Assembly: GCF_004217225.1 (NCBI RefSeq)
Contig: NZ_SHKM01000001.1
Span: forward strand, 1,216,137 to 1,280,136
Source: Azospira oryzae
GTDB lineage: Bacteria; Pseudomonadota; Gammaproteobacteria; Burkholderiales; Rhodocyclaceae
Length of the DNA stretch: 64,000 nt
Direction of reading: 5' to 3'
The notes under the pieces were generated by a model. It saw only the letters and a program-made list of their open reading frames with translations. It did not search any database and had not been told where the DNA came from. Shown here piece after piece: positions 1 through 9,326 of this stretch. The translations under genes and the position numbers were made by a program. The stretch's first letter is position 1. Each line of letters starts with the position of its first letter.

Positions 1-1
1 C

Positions 2-964
2 GCCCTGGCCGAGCCCTTCCAGATCGAACACCACGAGGTGCTGCTCACCGCCAGCATCGGCATCGCCGTCTTCCCCGACGACGGCCGCGACGCGGAAACC
101 CTGCTGCGCAACGCCGACACCGCCATGTACCGGGTCAAGCAGACCAGCGGCGGCCCCCTCTTCTATTCCCAGGAAATGAACCTGCGCTCCCTGGAGCGCC
201 TGAAGCTGGAAGGGGCCCTGCGCAAGGCGGTGGAGCGCCAGGAATTCCGCCTCTACTACCAGCCCCAGGTGGAGCTGGCCACGGGCCGCATCGTCGGCGC
301 CGAGGCCCTGATCCGCTGGCACCATCCGGAACAGGGCATGATCCCGCCCACCGCCTTCATTCCCCTGGCGGAGGAGACGGGCCTCATCGTCAGCATCGGC
401 GCCTGGGTTCTGGACGCGGCCTGCCGCCAGGGCCGCCTGTGGCGCGAGGCCGGCTACGAGGACCTGACCATCGCCGTGAACCTGTCGCCGCGCCAGTTCC
501 GCCCCGGCCTTTCCCAGCTGGTGAACGAAACCCTGGAACGGCACGCCTTCCCCGGCGAAAACCTGGAGCTGGAAATCACCGAGGGCATGCTCATGCACAA
601 CTCGGAGGCGGTGATCCAGATGCTGGAGGACTTCCACCAGGCCGGCGTGCGCCTGGCCCTGGACGACTTCGGCACCGGCTATTCCAGCCTGGCCTACCTG
701 AAGAAATTCCCCATCGACAACCTGAAGATCGACCGGTCCTTCGTCAGCGGCATCCCCCACGACGGCGACGACTCGGCCATCGCCAAGGCCATCATCAGCA
801 TGGCCAAGAACCTGCGCCTGCTGGTCATCGCCGAAGGGGTGGAGACGGAGGAGCAGCTCGACTTCCTGCGGGCCGCCGGCTGCGACGAAATCCAGGGCTA
901 CCTGTTCAGCCCGCCGGTGCCGGTGGAGGATTTCCAGCTGCTGCTGGAACGCAACAACGGTTGA
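2..964 (+). CDS. GGDEF-EAL protein, C-terminal part (cut by window start)
   Basis: The reading frame is open from the window edge, so the N-terminus is missing. The first ~45 residues are the tail of a GGDEF domain (SIGIAVFPDDG, then NADTAMY). A complete EAL domain follows, carrying EALIRW, the metal-binding DDFGTGYSS motif, KIDRSF and the late IAEGVET motif. All the usual catalytic motifs of a c-di-GMP phosphodiesterase are therefore present. Whether the cyclase domain is active cannot be judged, because its GGDEF signature lies outside the window. The gene ends in TGA, and a strong terminator hairpin follows 6 nt later. Sensory input domains, if any, would be upstream. Confidence 0.93.
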   Translation, partial: ALAEPFQIEHHEVLLTASIGIAVFPDDGRDAETLLRNADTAMYRVKQTSGGPLFYSQEMNLRSLERLKLEGALRKAVERQEFRLYYQPQVELATGRIVGAEALIRWHHPEQGMIPPTAFIPLAEETGLIVSIGAWVLDAACRQGRLWREAGYEDLTIAVNLSPRQFRPGLSQLVNETLERHAFPGENLELEITEGMLMHNSEAVIQMLEDFHQAGVRLALDDFGTGYSSLAYLKKFPIDNLKIDRSFVSGIPHDGDDSAIAKAIISMAKNLRLLVIAEGVETEEQLDFLRAAGCDEIQGYLFSPPVPVEDFQLLLERNNG

Positions 965-970
965 CGCAAA

Positions 971-1000
971 AACGCCGGGCACTGCCCGGCGTTCTTCTTT
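971..1000. terminator. Intrinsic terminator between convergent genes
   Basis: A perfect 10-bp stem (AACGCCGGGC / GCCCGGCGTT) with a 3-nt loop is followed by a T-rich stretch (TTCTTCTTT). It sits just after the GGDEF-EAL stop codon and 18 nt before the end of the convergent CNNM-type gene, so it mainly serves the plus-strand transcript. Confidence 0.85.
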
Positions 1001-1018
1001 GCGGCTGAGACTGTTGCC

Positions 1019-2335
1019 TCAGGCGGCGTCGGCCTGGTCGTCCGTCTCCGGGTCGCCCAGGGACAGCAGCACCTTGTCCACCCGGTTCTTGTCCATGTCC
1101 ACCACCTCGAAGCGCCAGCCGGCCAGGTGGAAATGGTCGGCTTCCACCGGCACTCGGCCCAGCTGGTGCATGACCAGGCCGCCCAGGGTGTGGAAGGCGT
1201 TTTCCTCTTCCCCCGGCAGCTCTTCCTTGACCTCCAGTACCGACTTCAGGCGCTCGATGGAAAGGCCGCCGTCCATCAGGTAGGAACCGTCCTCCCGCTC
1301 CACCACGTCCTGCTCGCCGTCGTCGTCCTGGCTCGGCATGTCGCCGACGATGGCGGCCAGCACGTCGTTGAGGGTAACCAGGCCCTGCACCTCGCCGTAT
1401 TCGTCAATGACCAGGGCGAACTGGGCCCGGTTGCGGCGCAGGGATTCCAGCAGGTGGGTGGTGGTGACGCTCTCCGGCACATAGACCGGCGGCCGCAGGG
1501 CCTTGCGCACGTTGAAGGGGGCGTTCTCCAGCACCGGCTTGAGCAGGTCGCCCCGCTGCAGGATGCCCAGCACCCGGTCCAGGCCGTCCTGGCAGACCAC
1601 CACCCGGGCGTAGGGGCACTCGGCCACCTGGCGCCGCACCTCGGCCTCGGATTCGGCCAGGTCCACCAGGTACATGTCCTTGCGCGGCGTCATGATGGCC
1701 GCCACCCGCTGCTCGTCCAGGCGCAGCACGTTGGAGACGATCTCCTGTTCGCTCTCATGGAAGACGCCGGCCTCGGCACCCTGGCCCATGAGCACCTTGA
1801 TCTCGTCGTCGGTCACCGGCGGCTCATCGCTGCGGCGGGCACCGAAGAGGCGCAGGATGGCGCCACTGGAAGCGGAGAAAAGCCACACCAGGGGCGCCGT
1901 CAGGCGCGACAGCCAGCCCATGGGCCGGGCCACCAGGGAGGCGATGCCCTCGGGGCCGAGCAGGGCCAGTTGCTTGGGCACCAGTTCGCCCACCACCACG
2001 GACATGTAGGTGAGCAGGACCACGGTCAGGGAGAGGGCGATGACCCGGGCCGATTCGCCCAGCAGGGGAAACTGGGACAGCCATTGGGTCAGGGGATCGG
2101 CCAGGGCCGCCTCGCCGACGGCACCGCTGAGGATGCCGATGGAGGTGATGCCGACCTGGATGGTGGAGAGGAAACGGGAAGGTTCGCTATGCAGTTTCAG
2201 CGCCGCGGCGGCGCCCTGGCTGCCGTCCTCCGCCATCCGCTGCAGGCGGGCCTTGCGCGAGGACACCACGGCAATTTCGGACATGGCGAAAATGCCGTTC
2301 AAAACAATCAACAACAGGATGATGCCTAGATCCAT
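1019..2335 (-). CDS. CNNM/CorC-type hemolysin-family membrane protein
   Basis: 438 residues with the classic three-part layout: an N-terminal DUF21/CNNM transmembrane domain (~1-190, starting MDLGIILLLIVLNGIFAMSE), a CBS pair (~205-330, with the MTPRKDM entry motif) and a C-terminal CorC/HlyC transporter-associated domain (~345-430). Family members such as YtfL/TlyC are linked to divalent-cation export, but the substrate is not visible here. The older name hemolysin is historical and should not be read as toxin activity. The gene appears monocistronic. Confidence 0.9.
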   Translation of the reverse strand: MDLGIILLLIVLNGIFAMSEIAVVSSRKARLQRMAEDGSQGAAAALKLHSEPSRFLSTIQVGITSIGILSGAVGEAALADPLTQWLSQFPLLGESARVIALSLTVVLLTYMSVVVGELVPKQLALLGPEGIASLVARPMGWLSRLTAPLVWLFSASSGAILRLFGARRSDEPPVTDDEIKVLMGQGAEAGVFHESEQEIVSNVLRLDEQRVAAIMTPRKDMYLVDLAESEAEVRRQVAECPYARVVVCQDGLDRVLGILQRGDLLKPVLENAPFNVRKALRPPVYVPESVTTTHLLESLRRNRAQFALVIDEYGEVQGLVTLNDVLAAIVGDMPSQDDDGEQDVVEREDGSYLMDGGLSIERLKSVLEVKEELPGEEENAFHTLGGLVMHQLGRVPVEADHFHLAGWRFEVVDMDKNRVDKVLLSLGDPETDDQADAA

Positions 2336-2475
2336 ACAGGGCCGCGACCACCGTTTCCGGAGCGGCTCGGGGGTGAAGAAGGCGTGAAGATAGCATTTTT
2401 CCCGCCTTTCCCGCTATCTTGCCCGCCCGATCGACGCCGAAGCCCGTGGATAAAGGGGTTCCGGGGGAGTCACAC

Positions 2476-2610
2476 CTTGGCCGCAGAGGACACAGAGAGC
2501 ACAGAGGGTTTCTTTCTTCGTTGCCGGCGCCCGGTCAGGCCTCCGACTCCCCTCGACAACAACCCGGGTTACCGCCTTTCTCTGTGCCCTCTGTGCCCTC
2601 TGTGGCCAAG
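2476..2610. repeat. Imperfect inverted repeat with CACAGAG-type arms
   Basis: Arms at 2476-2506 and 2580-2610 (31 nt each) are reverse complements with 3 mismatches, enclosing 73 nt. Each arm is itself built from near-repeats of a CACAGAG/CTCTGTG heptamer. It lies in the 286-nt gap between the start of the CNNM-type gene and the end of the DUF123 gene. No coding function is supported. It resembles dispersed intergenic palindromes seen in many proteobacterial genomes, but it is not an identified IS end. Confidence 0.75.
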
Positions 2611-2621
2611 CCCTTCCCGCC

Positions 2622-3002
2622 TCAAACCCCCAGATACTTGAGATGGCTGCCGCAGCCTGCCTGGCAGTCGGTGCTGCCGAAGCCCGGGATCAGCGCTTCT
2701 CCCGGCATGTTGCAGTTGATCTGGCACTCGGGCTCGTCGAAGAGGCGGGTGCCCACCACCTGCACGCCGGGGGCGGTGAGCAGGTAGTCGATGTGCCAGT
2801 GCAGCAGCTTGTGGGGCGAGAGATGGCGGGCCAGGCGGGCCGCCATATTGCGCCGGGCCGAGCCCGTGTAGACGTAGCGGCCGGCCGGGAAGGAACAGGG
2901 ACCGAGGCGCCCCACCGTCACGGTGACGGGCTGCGCCACCTGGATCAGCAGCTGGTAGGTGGGGGGCTCCGCCTGATCGACGGTCTCGACCATTTCAGCC
3001 AT
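2622..3002 (-). CDS. DUF123 / GIY-YIG-like protein
   Basis: 126 residues. The central GRYVYTGSARR segment resembles the GIY-YIG signature, and the rest fits DUF123: a HIDYLL segment and a Cys-rich C-terminal half (ECQINCNM, FGSTDCQAGCGSHL). DUF123 domains occur alone or fused to endonuclease III in some lineages, and their biochemical role is not established. The ATG overlaps the stop of the upstream MBL-fold gene by 8 nt, suggesting translational coupling. An internal ATG 9 nt downstream (2993) is an alternative start. Confidence 0.82.
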   Translation of the reverse strand: MAEMVETVDQAEPPTYQLLIQVAQPVTVTVGRLGPCSFPAGRYVYTGSARRNMAARLARHLSPHKLLHWHIDYLLTAPGVQVVGTRLFDEPECQINCNMPGEALIPGFGSTDCQAGCGSHLKYLGV

Positions 3003-3633
3003 GGGCGCCGACGAAGGGATTGAAGCGCCGTTCCTGGCCGAAGGTGGACATGGGGCCGTGGCCGGGAATGAACTCCACCTCGTCTCCCAGGGGGAACAGC
3101 ACTTCCCGGATGGAGCGGATCAGGGTGTCGTAGTCGCCCTTGGGGAAATCGGTGCGGCCGATGGAGCCGGCGAAGAGCACGTCGCCCACCAGGGCCAGCT
3201 TGCCCGGGCGGTGGAAGAAGACCACGTGGCCCGGGGTGTGGCCCGGGCAGTGCAGCACCTCCAGGGTCTGGCGCCCCACCTGCACGCTGTCGCCGGCCTG
3301 GAGCCAGCGGTCCGGGGTGAAGCTGCGCACGTCGGGGAAGCCGAACATTTTGGACTGCTGGGGCATGCCGTCGATCCAGAACCGGTCGTCCACATGGGGG
3401 CCTTCCACCGGAATGGCCAGCTGGGCCGCCAGTTCGGCAACGCCGCCGGCATGGTCGATGTGGCCGTGGGTCACCAGGATCTTTTCCAGGGTGACGCCGT
3501 GCTTCTCGGCCGCGGCCAGGATGCGGGGCAGGTCGCCCCCCGGGTCCACCGCGGCGCCCCGCATGGTCTCGGGGCACCACAGCAGGGTGCAGTTCTGTTC
3601 GAAGGGAGTGACGGAGACGATGGCGTAGTTCAT
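2995..3633 (-). CDS. MBL-fold metallo-hydrolase (glyoxalase II-like)
   Basis: 212 residues starting MNYAIVSVTPFEQN. Metal ligands of the metallo-beta-lactamase fold are all visible: THGHIDHAGG (HxHxDH), HCPGHTPGH, GDVLF and the final GHGPMSTFG. Length and motifs match the YcbL/type II glyoxalase branch, which hydrolyses thioesters or related small substrates in the cytosol. The exact substrate cannot be read from sequence. The frame stays open upstream, but the ATG at 3633 gives the proper family N-terminus. It lies 38 nt behind the large c-di-GMP protein and overlaps the DUF123 gene. Confidence 0.9.
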   Translation of the reverse strand: MNYAIVSVTPFEQNCTLLWCPETMRGAAVDPGGDLPRILAAAEKHGVTLEKILVTHGHIDHAGGVAELAAQLAIPVEGPHVDDRFWIDGMPQQSKMFGFPDVRSFTPDRWLQAGDSVQVGRQTLEVLHCPGHTPGHVVFFHRPGKLALVGDVLFAGSIGRTDFPKGDYDTLIRSIREVLFPLGDEVEFIPGHGPMSTFGQERRFNPFVGAHG

Positions 3634-3671
3634 GGCGCAGGCCTGGTTCGTTGAAGGGGCGTCAGGGGACA

Positions 3672-6600
3672 TCAAGGGGCGACGGGCAGGTCGTCGGCGC
3701 AGGGGGCGGCGACGCAGCGGGGTTCCCGCTGGGCGATGATGGCGGCCTGCAACTGCTCCAGGGCCGCCAGCAGGGCCCGCCCATGGCGGCGCAGCTGGGG
3801 GATGACGGCCTTGGCGGCGCGGGCGTCGCCGGCCTGCAGCTGGGTGGCGGCGGCCCTGGCCAGGGCATGGACCTCCCGGTGGGGACCATCCAGCTCCCCA
3901 TAGGCAGCCAGGTCGCCGTAATTCTGCTGGCCGCTGCCCAGGTACCAGATGCCGAAACGGCAGCGGGTGGGATCGGCCAGGTCGGCGGGCAGACGCTCCG
4001 CATCGCCCTCCTCCAGGGCCTGGATGACGGTGTCGATCCAGCGCCGGTGCTCGACCTGGGCCGCCACCAGGGGGAAATCCTCCCGCAGCCACTGCTGGGA
4101 CGCCACCTCGACCCAGCGCGGATCGGGCTCGAAGGAGGCGGCCCAGGCGGGCACCTCCGCCGCCGGCATGGGGCGGGCGATGGCATAGCCCTGGGCATGG
4201 ATGCAGCCCAGGCGCAGCAGCATGACCCCGTGCTCGACGGTTTCCATGCCTTCGGCGACCACGCTGCGCTGGAAGGCGGAGGTCAGCCCTACCACGCCCT
4301 CGACGATGGCCAGGGCCTCCGGGTCGTGCAGCATGTCGCGCACGAAGGACTGGTCGATTTTCAGGGTGCGGGCCGGCAGGCTCTTGAAATAGGAGAGGGA
4401 GGAATAGCCGGTGCCGAAGTCGTCCAGGGCGAAGCCCACCCCCAGGCGCTGGCAGGCGGCGATGACCAGGCTCACCTGGCCCACGTCTTCCAGGGCCGCG
4501 GTTTCCAGGATTTCCAGTTCCAGCAGCCGCGGCGGCACCGCCGGATGGCGCTCCAGGGCCCGCTGCAGGCGGGGCAGGAAGTCGGGCTGCTGCAGGTGGC
4601 GGGCGGCGATGTTGATGCTCACCGGATAGTCCCAGCCCAGGGCCTGCCAGGCTTCCAGCTGGGCCAGGGCGGTTTCCATGACCCAGTCGCCGATATCGAC
4701 GATGAGGTCGGTCTCCTCCAGGTCCACCAGGAAGGCCGCCGGCGCCAGGATGCCCTGCTCCGGATGCTGCCAGCGGATGAGGGCCTCGAAGCCGACGATG
4801 AGGCCGGAACAGAGATTCACCTTGGGCTGGTAGTAGAGGCGGAACTGCTCCTGCTCCAGGGCGGCGCGGGCATTGACGATGGCTTCCCGCAGGCTGCGGG
4901 CCCGGCTGTCCTGCTCGGTGTCGAAGAGCTGGTAGCGGTTGCGGCCGGACTGCTTGGCGGCGTACATGGCCTGGTCGGCGTGGCGCACCAGGGTGTCGGC
5001 ATCGGCATCATCCGTCGGATAGATGGTGACGCCGATGCTGCCGGAAACGCTGGCCGTCTGTCCCTGCAGGGCAAAGGGCGCGGCCAGGGAGAGCAGCAGT
5101 CGCTCCAGGATCTGCTCCAGTTCGGAGAGGGCGGTGAGGTCGTTGAGAAGCAGGACGAATTCGTCGCCCCCCAGGCGGGCCGCCGTGTCGCCACCGCGCA
5201 GGGAACGGCGCAGGCGCTCGGCCACGTCCATCAGCAGGCGGTCGCCGGCCTGGTGGCCGTGGCTGTCGTTGATGGCCTTGAAGCCGTCCAGGTCCAGGTA
5301 GCACACCGCCAGCAGCTTGTTGCGGCGCTGGGCCTGGGCCATGGCCAGATGCAGGCGGTCGCTCATCAGGGTGCGGTTGGGCAGGCCGGTGAGGGCGTCG
5401 TAATGGGCCAGGCGCTCCAGGCGACGCTGGTTTTCCTTCTGCTGGGTGATGTCGGAAAAGACGCCGACGAAGTGGCTGATGCGCCCGCCATCGTCATGCA
5501 CGGCGCTGACCGTCATCAGCACCGCCGTCACCGCCCCGGACTTGGTGCGATTCCACATCTCGCCCTTCCAGAAGCCCCGCTCGGAGACCACCTGGAACAG
5601 CTGGCGGAAATAGGTACGGTCGTGGTGGCCGGAATTGAGCATGCGGGCCGGCTGGCCGATGGCCTCCTCCCGGGCGTAGCCGGTGAGTTCGCAGAAGGCC
5701 CGGTTCACCTCGATGATCAGGCCCTCCGGGTTGGTGATGAGGATGCCGTCGTGGCTGTTCTCGAACACGCTCAGGGCCAGCCGGTGCTGCTCCTCCCCTT
5801 CCTTGCGGTCGGTGATGTCCCGCCCCTCGGCCAGCAGCTGCAGGGGCTGGCCCGGCTCGTCCTCCACCGACTTGAGGATGAAATCCACGTAGCGCAGGCG
5901 GCCGTCCCGGCGCATGTGGGTGACCTCGAAACGCTGGGCCTCGCCGCCCGCCGCCACCCGCTCGACGGCCTGGCGCAGGCGCTGCTGCACCAGGGGCTCA
6001 TGCACCCACCAGGGCGTTTCCCAGAACAGCTGGCCCAGCACCTCGGCGGGCTGGCGGCCGATCAGGTCCAGGGCCGACTGGTTGGCCTCCAGCAGGCGCC
6101 CCTTGAGGTCCAGGATGCCGATGAACTCGCTGGTCTGGTTGAAGACGGCGCTCAGGCGCAGGCGGCTTTCCCTGAGCTGGGCGCGGATGGACTGGCCTTC
6201 CTGCAGCACGTAGTCCAGGTATTCGCTCTCCAGCTGGCTGACGATGTCGTGCTCCGACACCACGCCCACCACCTCCCCGGCCGCCCCCACCACCACCAGA
6301 TGGCGCACGTGCTCGGCCTGCATGCGGTCCACCGCCTGGCTGAGGGGATAGCCTTCCGGAATGCTGGCCACCGGGGCGCTCATCACCGCGGCCAGGGGCT
6401 GCTCCAGGCTGTCGGCACCGCGGCGGAAGAAGCGCAGGGCGTCCCGCTCGGTGAGGATGCCCAGGGGCCGGCCGGCCTCGGCGACGACGACGCAGCGCAG
6501 GCTGCTGGCGGACATCAGGGCCAGGGCCTGGCGCACCGTATCGCCGGGCTGCAGCAGCTGGACGCCGCTCTGCATCACCGCATTGACGTCCCGCAGGCGG

Positions 6601-6986
6601 CGGAAGAAGGCGGCCCCCAGGTGGAAGCGGAAGTCGCTCTCGCTGACCACCCCCACGGGCTGGCCCGCTTCGCCGGTCACCAGCAGGTGGCGGATGCCCT
6701 TTTCCGCCAGCAGGTGGTAGGCGTGATGCACGGACATGCGGGAATCGGCGGTATACACCGGGGAGCTCATCACCTGATCCACCGCCAGCAGGCCGTCCAC
6801 GTTGGCGGAGAGGGCCCGCAGGATGTCCCGTTCGGTGACGATGCCCACCATCAGGGCGCCCTCGCGCACCAGCAGGGAGCTGATGCGGGCCGTTTCCATG
6901 ACTTCCGCCGCCGCCAGCAGGGTGGTCCGACGCTCCACCTCGACGATATTCCAGGTCATCAGGTCTGCGAGGGTGCGTTCGGGCAT
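3672..6986 (-). CDS. CBS4-PAS2-GGDEF-EAL-CZB signalling protein
   Basis: About 1104 residues, with no obvious transmembrane segment. Domain order: four CBS repeats (~1-260), two PAS domains (~270-395 and ~400-520), GGDEF (~525-690, intact LGGDEF at ~605), EAL (~705-950, with EALIRW, DDFGTGYSS and KIDQSF) and a C-terminal CZB zinc-binding domain (~970-1075). The CZB carries candidate ligands in EHRRW, RCRFGIWY and PHREVH. Both catalytic domains look competent for c-di-GMP synthesis and hydrolysis. The CBS repeats suggest adenine-nucleotide sensing, and CZB suggests zinc or oxidant sensing. A TTG start 60 nt upstream is possible, but ATG 6986 begins at the first CBS and is preferred. The gene is divergent from norC. 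Confidence 0.9.
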   Translation of the reverse strand: MPERTLADLMTWNIVEVERRTTLLAAAEVMETARISSLLVREGALMVGIVTERDILRALSANVDGLLAVDQVMSSPVYTADSRMSVHHAYHLLAEKGIRHLLVTGEAGQPVGVVSESDFRFHLGAAFFRRLRDVNAVMQSGVQLLQPGDTVRQALALMSASSLRCVVVAEAGRPLGILTERDALRFFRRGADSLEQPLAAVMSAPVASIPEGYPLSQAVDRMQAEHVRHLVVVGAAGEVVGVVSEHDIVSQLESEYLDYVLQEGQSIRAQLRESRLRLSAVFNQTSEFIGILDLKGRLLEANQSALDLIGRQPAEVLGQLFWETPWWVHEPLVQQRLRQAVERVAAGGEAQRFEVTHMRRDGRLRYVDFILKSVEDEPGQPLQLLAEGRDITDRKEGEEQHRLALSVFENSHDGILITNPEGLIIEVNRAFCELTGYAREEAIGQPARMLNSGHHDRTYFRQLFQVVSERGFWKGEMWNRTKSGAVTAVLMTVSAVHDDGGRISHFVGVFSDITQQKENQRRLERLAHYDALTGLPNRTLMSDRLHLAMAQAQRRNKLLAVCYLDLDGFKAINDSHGHQAGDRLLMDVAERLRRSLRGGDTAARLGGDEFVLLLNDLTALSELEQILERLLLSLAAPFALQGQTASVSGSIGVTIYPTDDADADTLVRHADQAMYAAKQSGRNRYQLFDTEQDSRARSLREAIVNARAALEQEQFRLYYQPKVNLCSGLIVGFEALIRWQHPEQGILAPAAFLVDLEETDLIVDIGDWVMETALAQLEAWQALGWDYPVSINIAARHLQQPDFLPRLQRALERHPAVPPRLLELEILETAALEDVGQVSLVIAACQRLGVGFALDDFGTGYSSLSYFKSLPARTLKIDQSFVRDMLHDPEALAIVEGVVGLTSAFQRSVVAEGMETVEHGVMLLRLGCIHAQGYAIARPMPAAEVPAWAASFEPDPRWVEVASQQWLREDFPLVAAQVEHRRWIDTVIQALEEGDAERLPADLADPTRCRFGIWYLGSGQQNYGDLAAYGELDGPHREVHALARAAATQLQAGDARAAKAVIPQLRRHGRALLAALEQLQAAIIAQREPRCVAAPCADDLPVAP

Positions 6987-7089
6987 GGCGTGAGGCCGGA
7001 CTAGGGGTGAAGCCTCAATTCTAAGGGCTGGAGGGCGGAATCCCAAAGCCGGCCTTGTCCGGAGAGCGACGGAGGCCCTTCCGGGCTTT

Positions 7090-7132
7090 TTGATTCACAT
7101 CATGGCTGCATAAGGAGCCCCGTCGCTACTCT
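7090..7132 (+). promoter_or_regulatory. FNR/DNR-type box and -10 upstream of norC
   Basis: TTGAT-TCAC-ATCAT at 7090-7103 matches the TTGAT-N4-ATCAA consensus at all but the last base. Its centre (7096.5) predicts a class II start near 7138, and TACTCT at 7127-7132 sits where the -10 should be. norC begins 47 nt further on. This is the expected target of the DNR-like regulator encoded at 18647-19387. Confidence 0.72.
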
Positions 7133-7184
7133 CCGCACTGCCGTGTTCCATCTTTATTTTTTCCTCTCATGAAAGGAGGGCAGC

Positions 7185-7610
7185 ATGAGCGGCGCTTTCA
7201 CTAAGTCGATGGCGCGCAATATCTTTTTCGGCGGAACGGTCTTTTTCTTTCTGCTGTTCTTGGCATTGTCGTTCGACTCAACCGCAACACTGCCGAAGCG
7301 CGATAACCGGGCCAATCTGACCCCGGCCGTCGCCAACGGTAAAAAAATCTGGGAAACCCGTAACTGCATCGGCTGCCACACGCTGCTGGGCGAAGGCGCT
7401 TACTTTGCGCCCGAGCTGGGCAATGTGTATCCCCGCCGCGGTGGTGACTTCATCAAAGCCTGGATCAAGGGCCAACCCAGCGGTGCCCCCGGCCGTCGCC
7501 AGATGCCTCAGTTCAACCTGACTGAGCAGCAACTGGACGATCTGGTGGCTTTCCTCAAGTACACCTCTGAGATCAATACCGCTAACTGGCCGCCCAACAT
7601 CGAGGGCTGA
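7185..7610 (+). CDS. norC: Nitric oxide reductase subunit C (cytochrome c)
   Basis: 141 residues. One N-terminal membrane anchor (~12-30, FFGGTVFFFLLFLALSF) is followed by a periplasmic cytochrome c domain with heme site CIGCH at 61-65 and a plausible Met ligand in RRQMPQF. This is the electron-entry subunit of cNor, which passes electrons to NorB for reducing 2 NO to N2O. A strong Shine-Dalgarno (AAGGAGGG) precedes the ATG. The gene lies 53 nt upstream of norB and behind an FNR/DNR-like promoter. Confidence 0.96.
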   Translation: MSGAFTKSMARNIFFGGTVFFFLLFLALSFDSTATLPKRDNRANLTPAVANGKKIWETRNCIGCHTLLGEGAYFAPELGNVYPRRGGDFIKAWIKGQPSGAPGRRQMPQFNLTEQQLDDLVAFLKYTSEINTANWPPNIEG

Positions 7611-7651
7611 TGCCTCGACGCGGACCCCAGAAAAACAGAGCTTACGCTTAA

Positions 7652-9040
<1,389 letters not shown>

Positions 9041-9055
9041 AGTCCCGGCAACACC

Positions 9056-9108
9056 TCCGCTCCCGCCGCCCCAACCGCGGCGGGAGCGGAACCAGCAACA
9101 CCTTTTTT
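9056..9108 (+). terminator. Strong hairpin after norB
   Basis: A perfect 14-bp stem (9056-9069 / 9077-9090) with a 7-nt loop lies 16 nt after the norB stop. A run of six T residues follows only 12 nt after the stem, so this may stabilise the norCB 3' end as much as terminate. Confidence 0.6.
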
Positions 9109-9134
9109 GTCACCTCCCAACCTCCGTTGACAAA

Positions 9135-9169
9135 CCGGCGCACTCGCAAGGGTCCGCCGGATTTTTTTT
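9135..9169 (+). terminator. Second intrinsic terminator after norCB
   Basis: A CCGGCG / CGCCGG stem (9135-9140 / 9155-9160) is directly followed by ATTTTTTTT. Together with the hairpin just upstream, it separates norCB from the following porin gene. Confidence 0.72.
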
Positions 9170-9326
9170 GCCCCGCCGAACGGCCGGGACCGCGGCCGGC
9201 GGGCCTGCCGGCGTGTATTAATTGCTTTTACGCAGTGCAGCAATTGGTTAAGCTGCGTCAAGAACAGACTGACAGCCAACAGACGCAATTCCCTCGAGCC
9301 GCACCAGGGGGGGGTGGAATTGACCA

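Noticed and set aside
2384-2787. Overlapping short ORFs on the plus strand across the inverted repeat
   Set aside because: They run through the repeat arms and into antisense of the DUF123 gene, with no ribosome site or domain.
3651-7004. A 1117-codon open frame on the plus strand opposite the CBS-GGDEF-EAL-CZB gene
   Set aside because: Its product is rich in Gly, Gln, His and Ala with no domain, as expected for the antisense frame of a GC-rich gene. The minus-strand protein has clear domains throughout.
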